Shown here piece after piece: positions 1 through 8,460 of a stretch of DNA of 64,000 nucleotides (positions are counted from its first letter, which is position 1; each line of letters opens with the position of its first letter). A program made the position numbers and the translations under genes. Origin of the DNA: Marivirga sericea (GTDB taxonomy: Bacteria; Bacteroidota; Bacteroidia; Cytophagales; Cyclobacteriaceae); contig NZ_FXAW01000006.1 in the NCBI RefSeq assembly GCF_900177665.1, positions 186,001 to 250,000 on the forward strand, in the 5' to 3' direction. The notes under the pieces were generated by a model. The model was not told the origin of the DNA and searched no databases. It saw only the letters and a program-made list of their open reading frames with translations.

Positions 1-2
1 AG

Positions 3-2399
3 TACAAAGGGGCTTATTTAATTTGCAATGAGCCTGCATGGCTTGTCGTTGACCAAAAGCTTTATTCTTTTGAGAAAGATCCTGAAGGAAAGAAAATAAA
101 GCCATTCCTTAACAAAAAATTTATAGCGATTCCTCAAAAAGTAGAGGAAACCTATTTCAAAAAGTTTGTTGCTCCATTAGTAGCCTCTTTTGATGTTTTT
201 GCTAGAGGTTTTAAAATAAAAACTTTTAGAGAAGAGCCATATCCTAAACTGAAGATTTCTGAATTAACCTCCACTTCAGGGAAAAACCTTGATTTATTTT
301 CCAATGGCAATAAAGATCTGGAGGATGAAGGCAAATTATTGATGGAACTGAAATTCAAATATGGAGAACATACCTTTCCTCTAGGAAAAGGAGAAGGCGT
401 TTCAGTAAAAGTGGAAAAAGAAGATGGTCAATTTGTTTTCAAACGACTAGTGAGGAATCTACTAAAAGAGAAAAGCTTGAGAGATGCTATGGTAGAAAGA
501 GGCCTGAACATCTTGAAGGGAAAATTGACAGTTCCAAAAACACTAGCTTTCAGCTGGATTTCAAAAAATGTCGATTGGCTTGATGAAAATCAGGTAGAGA
601 TCCAACAAGAAAAGCTTAATAATGATAAAAGCTATTTTGTAGGTAAATCTACCATTGAAATTGATATATCTGAGGGTATTGACTGGTTTGATATCAATGC
701 AATCGTAATGTTCGGAGATTATGAGATTCCTTTTAAAGAGCTTAGGAAACATATCTTGAACAATCAAACTGAGTTTCAACTGCCTAATAACCAAACAGCT
801 GTAATTCCTTCTCATTGGTTTGAAGACTATTCCGAATTATTTAGTTTTATGGAGAATGCCAATGAAGATGCCATGAAAATGAGAAAGCATCATCTGTCTC
901 TAGTCAATGAAATGGAAAAGAGTAATTTGGCTAAGGTGCAAATGGATAGGAAGTTGGCAAAGCTGGAAGACTTCACTCAGATAGATGACCATCCACTTCC
1001 TGCAGATTTTTCAGGAGAATTAAGACCCTATCAAAAGGAAGGATTTAACTGGCTGCAGTTTTTAAACCAATATAATTTTGGCGGATGCTTGGCAGATGAT
1101 ATGGGATTGGGAAAAACCGTCCAGACGCTTGCTATGCTACAATCTGAGAAAGAAAATGGTAGAACTGCGGCAAGTCTTCTAATTATGCCCACTTCTTTGG
1201 TTTATAATTGGCAGTCTGAAGCAGAAAAATTCACACCCGAATTGAAAATATTTGTTTACACTGGAACCAACCGGATTAAAAGCAGTAAGCAATTTGAAGA
1301 GTACGATTTGGTCTTAACCTCCTATGGCATCACTCGGTTAGATATTGATATTCTATCAGAATTTTTATTTAATTATATTATTTTAGATGAGTCTCAGGCC
1401 ATCAAAAATCCCGATTCGCATATTGCCAAAGCAGTAAAGAAACTAAAATCTCGCAGAAAGCTGGTGCTCACGGGTACGCCAGTTGAGAACAGCACTATGG
1501 ATTTATGGTCACAAATGTCATTCGTCAATCCAGGTCTTTTGGGTAATAAGAAATTTTTTAAGGATGAATTTGTAACACCGATTGAGAAAAAGCGAGATGA
1601 ACAAAAATCTCAGAAATTGGCGACTTTGATAAAGCCCTTCATTTTGAGGCGACATAAATCGCAAGTGGCCACGGAATTACCTGACAAAATCGAAAATGTT
1701 CATTACTCTGGTATGACCACCATGCAGGAAGAAAAATATGACGAAGTAAAAAACTATTTCCGGGATATGATCTTGGATGAGATTGAGAAAAAAGGAATTC
1801 GAAGTTCGCAGATGATTTTATTACAAGGCTTAACTCAATTGCGGCAAATAGCTAACCACCCGAAAATGGTCGATCCCGAGTATCAAGGAGATTCTGGCAA
1901 GATGGAAGACGTAACTCATATGTTAAGTTCTATTATTTCCGAAGGGCATAAGATCTTAGTTTTTAGTCAGTTTGTAAAGCACTTGAGCTTATTTAAAGAT
2001 TTTATGGAGCGAAGTCATATCAAGTACACCTATCTAGACGGCACTACAAAAGATCGCCAAAAGCAAGTGAAACTATTTCAAGAAAACGATGAAATATCCG
2101 TTTTTTTAATCTCTTTAAAGGCTGGTGGTTTAGGATTGAATCTTACTGCTGCTGATTATGTATTTTTGCTAGATCCATGGTGGAATCCTGCAATTGAACA
2201 GCAGGCAGTGGATAGAGCGCACAGAATTGGTCAAAAACAACAAGTTTTTACTTATAAATTCATTACAAAAAATACAGTAGAAGAAAAGATTTTAGCCCTA
2301 CAACAAAAGAAGTTGACTTTAGCCCGAGATTTGATCAGTACTGAAGAGAGTTTCATGAAAAGCTTAAGTAAAGAAGATATTCAAAGCATATTGGCTTAG
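3..2399 (+). CDS. SNF2-family DEAD/DEAH-type helicase, 5' end outside window
   Basis: A Snf2/Rad54-like double-stranded DNA translocase expected to remodel protein-DNA complexes or to act with RNA polymerase. The reading frame is open from base 3, so the first in-frame start-like codons (TTG at 339, ATG at 342) are internal and the gene begins upstream of the window. Of the 798 residues seen, the Walker A motif (DMGLGKT) lies near residue 370, motif II reads DESQ at 462-465 (DEAQ or DEAH is more usual), and the helicase C domain ends with the HRIGQ motif VI. The first 330 residues fit the poorly conserved N-terminal extension of bacterial SNF2 proteins. The gene lies 76 bp before radA on the same strand. 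The family call is secure; the cellular role is inferred. Confidence 0.93.
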   Translation, partial: YKGAYLICNEPAWLVVDQKLYSFEKDPEGKKIKPFLNKKFIAIPQKVEETYFKKFVAPLVASFDVFARGFKIKTFREEPYPKLKISELTSTSGKNLDLFSNGNKDLEDEGKLLMELKFKYGEHTFPLGKGEGVSVKVEKEDGQFVFKRLVRNLLKEKSLRDAMVERGLNILKGKLTVPKTLAFSWISKNVDWLDENQVEIQQEKLNNDKSYFVGKSTIEIDISEGIDWFDINAIVMFGDYEIPFKELRKHILNNQTEFQLPNNQTAVIPSHWFEDYSELFSFMENANEDAMKMRKHHLSLVNEMEKSNLAKVQMDRKLAKLEDFTQIDDHPLPADFSGELRPYQKEGFNWLQFLNQYNFGGCLADDMGLGKTVQTLAMLQSEKENGRTAASLLIMPTSLVYNWQSEAEKFTPELKIFVYTGTNRIKSSKQFEEYDLVLTSYGITRLDIDILSEFLFNYIILDESQAIKNPDSHIAKAVKKLKSRRKLVLTGTPVENSTMDLWSQMSFVNPGLLGNKKFFKDEFVTPIEKKRDEQKSQKLATLIKPFILRRHKSQVATELPDKIENVHYSGMTTMQEEKYDEVKNYFRDMILDEIEKKGIRSSQMILLQGLTQLRQIANHPKMVDPEYQGDSGKMEDVTHMLSSIISEGHKILVFSQFVKHLSLFKDFMERSHIKYTYLDGTTKDRQKQVKLFQENDEISVFLISLKAGGLGLNLTAADYVFLLDPWWNPAIEQQAVDRAHRIGQKQQVFTYKFITKNTVEEKILALQQKKLTLARDLISTEESFMKSLSKEDIQSILA

Positions 2400-2475
2400 T
2401 CTGCGCACTCTAATATTAATTTTATACTTCAGCAGTTTTTCAATTTTATAAACACATTGTATCCTAAATTATTTT

Positions 2476-3840
2476 ATGGCAAAAGTTAAATCAGCATATT
2501 TCTGTCAAGAGTGCGGACATGAATCGCCTAAATGGGTAGGAAAATGTCCTTCCTGCGGACAGTGGAATACATTCGTAGAAGAAGTAGTGACCAAAGAGAA
2601 ATCTTCGAGTGGTTATCAATCAGCGAGTAAAAGAGCTAATAAGCCAATTGCGATACAAGAGGTAGAAAGTACGACTGAGGCCAGAATTAAAGTAGCTGAT
2701 CGCGAATTGAGTCGAGTGCTTGGTGGGGGGATTGTTCCAGGTTCTTTGGTATTAATTGGTGGAGAGCCTGGGATTGGGAAATCTACTTTGATGCTTCAAA
2801 TTGCCCTACAGCTCTCAAACCTTAAGGTTTTATATGTAAGTGGAGAAGAAAGTGCACAACAAATCAAGATGAGAGCAGATCGAATGGAACACGATTCTAA
2901 AAACTGTTTTATTCTTACTGAAACCCATACGGCCGATATATTCAGAGAAGTAGAGGCTTTAGGGCCTGATCTATTAGTAATCGACTCCATACAAACATTG
3001 CATTCCCCTAAGATTGAATCAGCCGCAGGTAGTGTAGGGCAAGTCAAAGAATGTACTGCCGAACTGATGCGCTTTGCCAAAGAAAATAAAATTCCAGTTT
3101 TTTTGATTGGCCACATCACCAAGGATGGCGCAATAGCGGGACCTAAAGTCTTAGAGCATATGGTCGATGCAGTGTTACAGTTCGAGGGGGATCGCCATTT
3201 GACTTATCGTATCCTAAGAACCACAAAGAATCGATTTGGATCGACAAACGAATTAGGTATTTATGAAATGATGCAAAATGGATTACGTCAAGTTAGCAAT
3301 CCTTCAGAAATCTTAATCTCTCAAAAAGATAAAGATAGTAGTGGAACTGCGATAGGAGCTACTTTAGAAGGAAATCGACCACTTTTGATTGAAATACAGG
3401 CACTTGTCAGCCCTGCCACCTACGGTACTCCTCAACGTTCTGCTACAGGCTATGACAGCAAAAGATTGAATATGTTGCTGGCAGTTTTAGAAAAAAGAGG
3501 GGGATTCCGGCTCGGTATTCAAGATGTGTTTTTAAATATTGCGGGTGGAGTACGCGTAGAAGATCCTGCTATCGATCTAGCTGTTTGCGTGGCCATCATT
3601 TCCTCCTTGGAAGAAATCCCGTTATCATCCAAAACTTGTGTAGCAGCAGAAGTAGGTCTAAGCGGAGAAATACGAGCAGTAAATAGAGTAGAAAATAGAA
3701 TCGCAGAAGCTGAAAAGTTGGGTTTTAAGGAAATCCTAGTTTCTAAATTTAGTATGAAAGGCGTTGATACTGCCCGATACAATATTGAAATAAAAACTTT
3801 TAGTCAATTAGGAGAAGTAGTAAGCTATTTATTCGGATAA
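2476..3840 (+). CDS. radA: DNA repair protein RadA (Sms)
   Basis: RadA is a RecA-like ATPase that processes recombination intermediates and drives branch migration. The 454 residues match the usual family length. Visible features in order: a four-cysteine zinc finger (C10, C13, C24, C27), a Walker A motif GGEPGIGKST at 95-104, the RadA-specific KNRFG motif at 251-255, and a C-terminal Lon-protease-like domain from about residue 290 that lacks a catalytic role in this family. The ATG at 2476 places the zinc finger at the normal distance from the N terminus. It sits just downstream of the SNF2 gene, so the two may be co-transcribed. All hallmark residues are present. Confidence 0.97.
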   Translation: MAKVKSAYFCQECGHESPKWVGKCPSCGQWNTFVEEVVTKEKSSSGYQSASKRANKPIAIQEVESTTEARIKVADRELSRVLGGGIVPGSLVLIGGEPGIGKSTLMLQIALQLSNLKVLYVSGEESAQQIKMRADRMEHDSKNCFILTETHTADIFREVEALGPDLLVIDSIQTLHSPKIESAAGSVGQVKECTAELMRFAKENKIPVFLIGHITKDGAIAGPKVLEHMVDAVLQFEGDRHLTYRILRTTKNRFGSTNELGIYEMMQNGLRQVSNPSEILISQKDKDSSGTAIGATLEGNRPLLIEIQALVSPATYGTPQRSATGYDSKRLNMLLAVLEKRGGFRLGIQDVFLNIAGGVRVEDPAIDLAVCVAIISSLEEIPLSSKTCVAAEVGLSGEIRAVNRVENRIAEAEKLGFKEILVSKFSMKGVDTARYNIEIKTFSQLGEVVSYLFG

Positions 3841-3990
3841 AATTAAAGGCTAGAAGAGTCTCTTCAAACAGGAAGGACAAAATACAAGGGGTTTTGGCAC
3901 TCAACCTTTTGGTATACTGATAAACCATAATCGTTTTTTCAAGTGAATTAATTTTCTGATATTTGAATCCTTTCTTCAAAATCTATTTTT

Positions 3991-4593
3991 ATGCAGGAGT
4001 TTTTTCAAGAATTGGGATTTTCCAATCAGATATTTGCATTTTTTATTCTGCCTTTGTTAATATTTTTAGCAAGGGTTGCAGATGTTTCAATTGGAACCAT
4101 TAGGGTGATCTTAGTGATGCAAGGTAAAAAAGGGCTTGCTCCACTTTTGGGTTTTTTTGAATCTCTTATCTGGTTATTAGCAATTGGGCAAATATTTCAG
4201 CATATTGATAATCCCGTAAGTTATATCTCCTATGCTACAGGTTATGCATTTGGTACATACGTGGGCATAATTCTGGAAGAAAAAATGGCGATAGGGAGAG
4301 TAGTAGTTAGAGTGATTACAGCATTACCAGCTAATGATTTAATCGATTACTTAGAAAGAAAAAATCATCGCTATTCTAATATAGATGCAACTGGAAATGA
4401 TGGAAAGGTCAATATTATTTTTACTGTTGTGAAAAGAAATGCATTAAAGGAATTAATTCCTAAAGTTAAAGAGTATAATCCGAAAGCATTTTTCACTATA
4501 GAGGGTGTGAAAAAGGTTAGTGATGAGGAAGTGTCTTTCAAAGAGAATAAAGGTATACTGATTGGAAAAATGTTAGATATCCGAAGTAAATAA
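3991..4593 (+). CDS. UPF0316 family membrane protein (DUF5698/DUF2179)
   Basis: A 200-residue inner-membrane protein. The first 110 residues hold about three hydrophobic segments with the family motif around ARVADVSIGTIRVI; the soluble C-terminal half matches the DUF2179 fold also found at the end of YitT proteins, with the conserved stretch FFTIEGVKKVSDEE. No biochemical function is established for the family. The gene stands alone with 150 bp upstream and 184 bp downstream, so it probably has its own promoter, although no clear TAnnTTTG element was seen before it. The ATG at 3991 gives the expected full length. Confidence 0.85.
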   Translation: MQEFFQELGFSNQIFAFFILPLLIFLARVADVSIGTIRVILVMQGKKGLAPLLGFFESLIWLLAIGQIFQHIDNPVSYISYATGYAFGTYVGIILEEKMAIGRVVVRVITALPANDLIDYLERKNHRYSNIDATGNDGKVNIIFTVVKRNALKELIPKVKEYNPKAFFTIEGVKKVSDEEVSFKENKGILIGKMLDIRSK

Positions 4594-4664
4594 TAGGATA
4601 TTCTTTACTTACGCATTTAAATTTAGGAGGTGCCTTTTGCATCCTGAATTTGATTGTGCTATTT

Positions 4665-4672
4665 TAACTTTG
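4665..4672 (+). promoter_or_regulatory. Bacteroidota -7 promoter element before the DUF4783 gene
   Basis: The sequence TAACTTTG matches the Bacteroidota -7 consensus TAnnTTTG exactly, about 105 bp before the DUF4783 start codon. A TTTG at 4649-4652 is too close to be an ideal -33 element and a TTTTG at 4635-4639 is somewhat too far, so the -33 assignment is open. Confidence 0.4.
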
Positions 4673-4777
4673 TTTCCTGTATAGAAAATGTTATTCTAAG
4701 AGAAAATAAATCTTAGATTGTTGATATATGGCATAATTTTAGCTTATTGATCTATTTAAATTGAATCAAAAATCCTA

Positions 4778-5182
4778 ATGAAAGGAATTACCTTAAAATT
4801 TTTCTTTTTAATCCTGATTTTGAGCGCTAGTGTACAATTATCTAATGCTCAAAATGAATCTCTTTTTGACGATGTACGCTCTGCACTTAAAGCAGGTAGC
4901 TCAAAGGAATTATCTCAGCATTTCCATGATAATATCGAGGTCAATATTGATGATGAAGTTGGCAATTACAGTAATGTTCATGCCGAAATTTACCTCAAAG
5001 AATTTTTCAAAAAACACGAACCTATAAGTTTTGAATATGCTCACCAAGGAGGATCTCCTGAAGGGCTAAACTATGCAATAGGTAATTACGTGCATTCTGA
5101 TGGTGCTTACGTTGTGCTAATTAGAGCGAAAAAATTTGATGGTAAACAGAAGATTTATATCATTGATTTTACCGAAGAATAA
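4778..5182 (+). CDS. DUF4783 family exported protein
   Basis: A 134-residue protein with a typical Sec signal peptide: a hydrophobic stretch at residues 5-20 and cleavage likely after SNAQ near residue 25. The mature part, with HFHDNIEVNID and a closing YIIDF segment, matches DUF4783, a small NTF2-like (cystatin-like cone) family restricted to Bacteroidota. Its function is unknown; a periplasmic or surface ligand-binding role is only inference. The gene ends 6 bp from the convergently transcribed PspC-domain gene, with no terminator hairpin between them. Confidence 0.8.
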   Translation: MKGITLKFFFLILILSASVQLSNAQNESLFDDVRSALKAGSSKELSQHFHDNIEVNIDDEVGNYSNVHAEIYLKEFFKKHEPISFEYAHQGGSPEGLNYAIGNYVHSDGAYVVLIRAKKFDGKQKIYIIDFTEE

Positions 5183-5188
5183 AGAAAA

Positions 5189-5392
5189 CTACCTTTTCCA
5201 ACTCAAGTTTTCCTCAGGCATTACAAACCAAAGGATAATATAAACCAGTATTCCTGGAAAAGCAGCACTTAAGATTGAAATCAAAACGTACAGTAATCTT
5301 ACCTTACCAGGGTCCCAACCAAAGTATTTTGCAATTCCTCCGCATACTCCTGCGAAAACTCTCTCTCTTGTTCTTTCTAAATTCTTTTCCAT
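5189..5392 (-). CDS. PspC domain-containing small membrane protein
   Basis: A 67-residue PspC-domain protein, the family linked to envelope stress sensing by phage-shock-type systems. The signature RVFAGVCGGIAKYFG is followed by one hydrophobic segment (about residues 32-55). The ATG at 5392 is chosen over an upstream in-frame start at 5431 because it is preceded by the purine-rich AAGAAGAA and gives the standard length starting just before the basic NLERTRER stretch. There is no pspA or pspB neighbour, so it acts alone or with unlinked partners. It is convergent with the DUF4783 gene. Confidence 0.88.
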   Translation of the reverse strand: MEKNLERTRERVFAGVCGGIAKYFGWDPGKVRLLYVLISILSAAFPGILVYIILWFVMPEENLSWKR

Positions 5393-5424
5393 TTCTTCTT
5401 TTTTCTTAATATATCTCAAGATGG

Positions 5425-5466
5425 GTGCCAAATTTAAAAAACACCTCCAAATAGCAGATTTGGCAC
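5425..5466 (-). promoter_or_regulatory. Inverted repeat and -7 element upstream of the PspC-domain gene
   Basis: Two perfect 9-bp arms, GTGCCAAAT at 5425-5433 and ATTTGGCAC at 5458-5466, flank 24 bp. Read on the - strand, the element TAAATTTG (5429-5436) matches TAnnTTTG and overlaps one arm, so a protein bound to the repeat would cover the promoter of the PspC-domain gene 33 bp further on. The -33 element is not clear at normal spacing. Confidence 0.4.
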
Positions 5467-5482
5467 TTTACCTATTTTCTAC

Positions 5483-5541
5483 TGTTCAATTTCGAACAAT
5501 ATTTTTATCATATTGAACACGGTTCAAAATCATTATATTTG
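5483..5541 (+). promoter_or_regulatory. Promoter with overlapping palindromic operator before the acyltransferase gene
   Basis: The promoter has TTG at 5513-5515 and TATATTTG at 5534-5541, separated by 18 bp, a good Bacteroidota match 25 bp before the acyltransferase ATG. A perfect palindrome, TTGAAC-ACG-GTTCAA (5513-5527), covers the -33 element and the spacer. A second inverted repeat, TGTTC-6 bp-GAACA (5483-5498), lies 30 bp upstream. The size and position fit a dimeric TetR-type repressor, but no TetR gene is in the window. Confidence 0.6.
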
Positions 5542-5565
5542 TGGCTTTACTATTTAAATTACCGC

Positions 5566-6870
5566 ATGTATAACATAATAAAATCATTGATTTATTTCTT
5601 CTTGCGCTCATTAATGGAGGCAAGCTTTTCTTTTAGTTATCGTAATATCATAGTGACAGGTTATGATAAGATCAAACATTTAAAACCAACTCTGTTTGTA
5701 AGTAATCACCAGAATACTTTTATGGACGGATTTGTTTTGATCAAAGTAGCTAGAAATATAAGCCCTAACATTTTGACAAGAGCAGATATTTTTAAGTCAA
5801 AGTGGGCTGCTATCGCCCTTGATATTATTCGTTTAATTCCGATATATAGAAAAAAAGATAATATGGGCAGCGTTGCTCAAAATAATGAGATCTTTAAAAA
5901 ATGTATTTCTTTATTTAAAAATGGGGAACCGTTACTAATCTTTCCTGAAGGTAATCACGCAATGGAGAGGTTCTTGAGACCTTTGCAAAAAGGTCCTGCA
6001 CGAATTGCTTTCCAAGCTGAAGAAGAGAGTGATTTTCAATTGGGCTTAAATGTAAGTCCCTTTGGTATACAGTATGAGAATCATCCTAAAAGATGGTATG
6101 ATCTCCATGTGCATTTTGGAAATGCCTTTCAAGTTCAGGAATTTCAAGAAGTTTTTGCAGAAAACCCAACAATAGCTCAGAAACAGTTCACTGATAAAAT
6201 TCAGCAAGATATCTCAGCAGAGATGATCGATATCGAGTGGCATTCAGAATATAAATTTATGGAGCAAGTAAGACTCTTACTGAAACCATATGCCATGACA
6301 TGGGCTGATTCCAAGAAGTCTAGTGTTCATGCTGAAAATGAAGTTGTAAATATTCTGGGAAACCGACTTCAGAAGAATGCAGATAAAATGACTGTATTGA
6401 AGAGCAGAGTTGAGAATTATTTTGAAAAAGTTAAGAATAGTAATCTTACAGAAGATTTTGTAGCAAAAAAGCCTACTGTAGTTGGATTCCTGCAGAAAAC
6501 AGTAGGGGTCTTGTTAGGACTTCCTTTTTGGTTCATTGCAAAACTCATTAATTTTGTTCCTGAATATATTGTGGAAAAGAAAATTATAGCCCCAGTTAAA
6601 GATATTACTTGGCATATTTCCTTAAGGACAGGTGCGTCCATGTTCATTTATCCAATATTTTATTTGACTATATTCGTGATCATGGGTGTAAGTTTAGGTT
6701 GGCTTATAGCAGGCATAGTAGTATTCACATTTCCATTATTATCAGTGGTTATGTATGAAACAGAATACCATTTCAAGAAATTGAAAAATAGCATAATCTT
6801 GTTTCAAAAGCAGGAAATATTGAAAGAAGAGCAGGAATTGGTTCAGGAATTCAGATCTATAATGTCATAA
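5566..6870 (+). CDS. Glycerol-3-phosphate/lysophosphatidate-type acyltransferase (PlsC superfamily)
   Basis: A membrane-associated acyltransferase of phospholipid synthesis. The catalytic block reads NHQNTFMD from residue 47, with an H-x5-D spacing resembling yeast Gpt2/Sct1-type enzymes rather than the H-x4-D of classical PlsC, and FPEGNH at 126-131 is the acceptor-binding motif. Total length is 434 residues; two hydrophobic segments near 310-400 anchor the C-terminal half. The ATG at 5566 is preferred to an in-frame TTG at 5539, which would lie on the -7 promoter element. Family members can acylate glycerol-3-phosphate, dihydroxyacetone phosphate or lysophosphatidate; which applies cannot be told from sequence. 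A palindromic operator in its promoter suggests control by a fatty-acid-responsive or similar repressor. Confidence 0.85.
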   Translation: MYNIIKSLIYFFLRSLMEASFSFSYRNIIVTGYDKIKHLKPTLFVSNHQNTFMDGFVLIKVARNISPNILTRADIFKSKWAAIALDIIRLIPIYRKKDNMGSVAQNNEIFKKCISLFKNGEPLLIFPEGNHAMERFLRPLQKGPARIAFQAEEESDFQLGLNVSPFGIQYENHPKRWYDLHVHFGNAFQVQEFQEVFAENPTIAQKQFTDKIQQDISAEMIDIEWHSEYKFMEQVRLLLKPYAMTWADSKKSSVHAENEVVNILGNRLQKNADKMTVLKSRVENYFEKVKNSNLTEDFVAKKPTVVGFLQKTVGVLLGLPFWFIAKLINFVPEYIVEKKIIAPVKDITWHISLRTGASMFIYPIFYLTIFVIMGVSLGWLIAGIVVFTFPLLSVVMYETEYHFKKLKNSIILFQKQEILKEEQELVQEFRSIMS

Positions 6871-6896
6871 AAATTAGATAAGATCAATAGGAATTA

Positions 6897-8330
6897 TCAC
6901 CCAACAAGTGGTGCAAGGAAGAATCCTGCCAATACTAAAACTATTATTGCTACAATATTCAATAAAATGCCAGCTCTCACCATTTGCTTAATGTTAATAT
7001 AGCCGCTTGAAAATACAATGGCATTTGGGGGAGTACTAATGGGCATCATGAAAGCGCAACTTGAAGCCATAGCCACGGGTATTGCTAACAAGAGCGGTTC
7101 AATGTCCAAACCATTTGCGATGCTTAATACCATTGGAATGGCGATAGTAGTTAAAGCTACATTGCTCATTACTTCTGTTAGGAATAATGCTAATGCGGTT
7201 AAAATCAAAAGCAATAGCCACAAAGGGATATTCTGATATTGACTAATGGTTTGCCCTATCATGTCAACAAATCCAGCTGTCTCCATGGCCTTAGCCAAGG
7301 CCATTCCACCCCCAAATAGAATCAAAATTCCCCAAGGCAGGTTTTTCATGTCTTCCCAATTCATAAGCATTTTTCCTGACTTATTAAGGGGGACTAGAAA
7401 TGTTGCTAGCCCCCCTGTCATGGCTGTGACGGTATCATTGAAAAGTTCCATACCTAAAAGTGAATTGATTTGTGATTTAGCTACCCAACAGAAAGCCGTA
7501 ATTCCGAAGATGATGGCAACCGCTTTTTCTTCAGTGCTCCATCTGCCTAACTGCTTTAATTCTTGACTAATAAATAATTCAGCTTTTTCAATTTTCGTGA
7601 TGCCATGTCGAAAGAGCACTTTGGTCAATATTTGGTAAATCAGGATAAGCATCACGATTACTGTCGGAACTCCAATTATCAACCAGCTTGCAAAGCTAAT
7701 ATCCTTTCCCAGTATATTTTTAACCACTCCTACCAAAACCACATTAGGTGGAGTACCAATAATGGTTGCCATACCTCCCACATTTGCAGCATAAGCAATA
7801 CTAAGGAAAAGAGCAGTTTTAAAGCGGTTAAAGCCTGAGAAGGAATTTTCATGAGCTTCCAATAATTTCACAACGGAAAGGGCAATGGGCAACATCATAA
7901 CAGCAGTAGCTGTATTACTTATCCACATACTAAGCACAGCCGTAGCCAACATAAAGCCGAGAATAATACCATTGGCATTAGTTCCGGTCAATTTTATTAG
8001 ATTGAGTGCAATTCTTCGATGGAGCTGGTGCTTTTCCATTGCTAAAGCCAGCATAAATCCGCCCATGAACAAAAAAATAATTGGGCTGGCATAGGGAGCA
8101 GTTGCATCTGAAAGCTTAAATACCCCAGTGGTGGGCAATAGGATCATCGGTAATAGAGCAGTAGCAAAGATAGGTATGGCTTCAAATACCCACCAAATAA
8201 TCATCCATAATGCAATAGAAAATACATCCCAACCCGTTTCGGGAAACCAAAACTGAGGATCCGCCATTTGAATAATTGCAAAGATCAGTGGACCACAAAA
8301 TAGCGCGATTAATTTTATATTGCCTTTCAA
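6897..8330 (-). CDS. SLC13/DASS-family anion:sodium symporter
   Basis: A polytopic inner-membrane carrier of the divalent-anion:Na+ symporter family, which takes up di- and tricarboxylates, sulfate or phosphate. Its 477 residues include the SNT signature (SNTATAVMMLPI near residue 138) and the matching second-repeat motif ending in MPISTPPNAIVFSSGY, the two sites that hold sodium and substrate carboxylates. The start is a TTG at 8330: an in-frame TAA lies 16-18 bp upstream and the next internal ATG would remove the first transmembrane helix. The substrate is not predictable. The gene is isolated, between the acyltransferase and the 2413-residue secreted protein. Confidence 0.9.
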   Translation of the reverse strand: MKGNIKLIALFCGPLIFAIIQMADPQFWFPETGWDVFSIALWMIIWWVFEAIPIFATALLPMILLPTTGVFKLSDATAPYASPIIFLFMGGFMLALAMEKHQLHRRIALNLIKLTGTNANGIILGFMLATAVLSMWISNTATAVMMLPIALSVVKLLEAHENSFSGFNRFKTALFLSIAYAANVGGMATIIGTPPNVVLVGVVKNILGKDISFASWLIIGVPTVIVMLILIYQILTKVLFRHGITKIEKAELFISQELKQLGRWSTEEKAVAIIFGITAFCWVAKSQINSLLGMELFNDTVTAMTGGLATFLVPLNKSGKMLMNWEDMKNLPWGILILFGGGMALAKAMETAGFVDMIGQTISQYQNIPLWLLLLILTALALFLTEVMSNVALTTIAIPMVLSIANGLDIEPLLLAIPVAMASSCAFMMPISTPPNAIVFSSGYINIKQMVRAGILLNIVAIIVLVLAGFFLAPLVG

Positions 8331-8405
8331 GAATACGTATTGATTTTACAGCTGTAGTATAAGATATTATTAAAATGAAGTACAAAATAATAAATCGTTA
8401 TTCAT

Positions 8406-8437
8406 AAAAAAAGGCAACAAATTTAATTGTTGCCTTT
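8406..8437 (-). terminator. Intrinsic terminator of the 2413-residue protein gene
   Basis: Read on the - strand, an 11-bp perfect stem (AAAGGCAACAA with TTGTTGCCTTT) closes a 6-nt loop and runs into seven T residues, 24 bp after the stop codon. Confidence 0.85.
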
Positions 8438-8460
8438 AAAATAAAAATATACTCAATCGT

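Noticed and set aside
152-358. Open frame on the - strand
   Set aside because: It lies inside the frame of the SNF2 helicase, which is open from base 3 on the + strand and shows family sequence.
7919-7927. A perfect DnaA box TTATCCACA
   Set aside because: A single copy inside the coding sequence of the SLC13 carrier; no cluster or AT-rich tract nearby.
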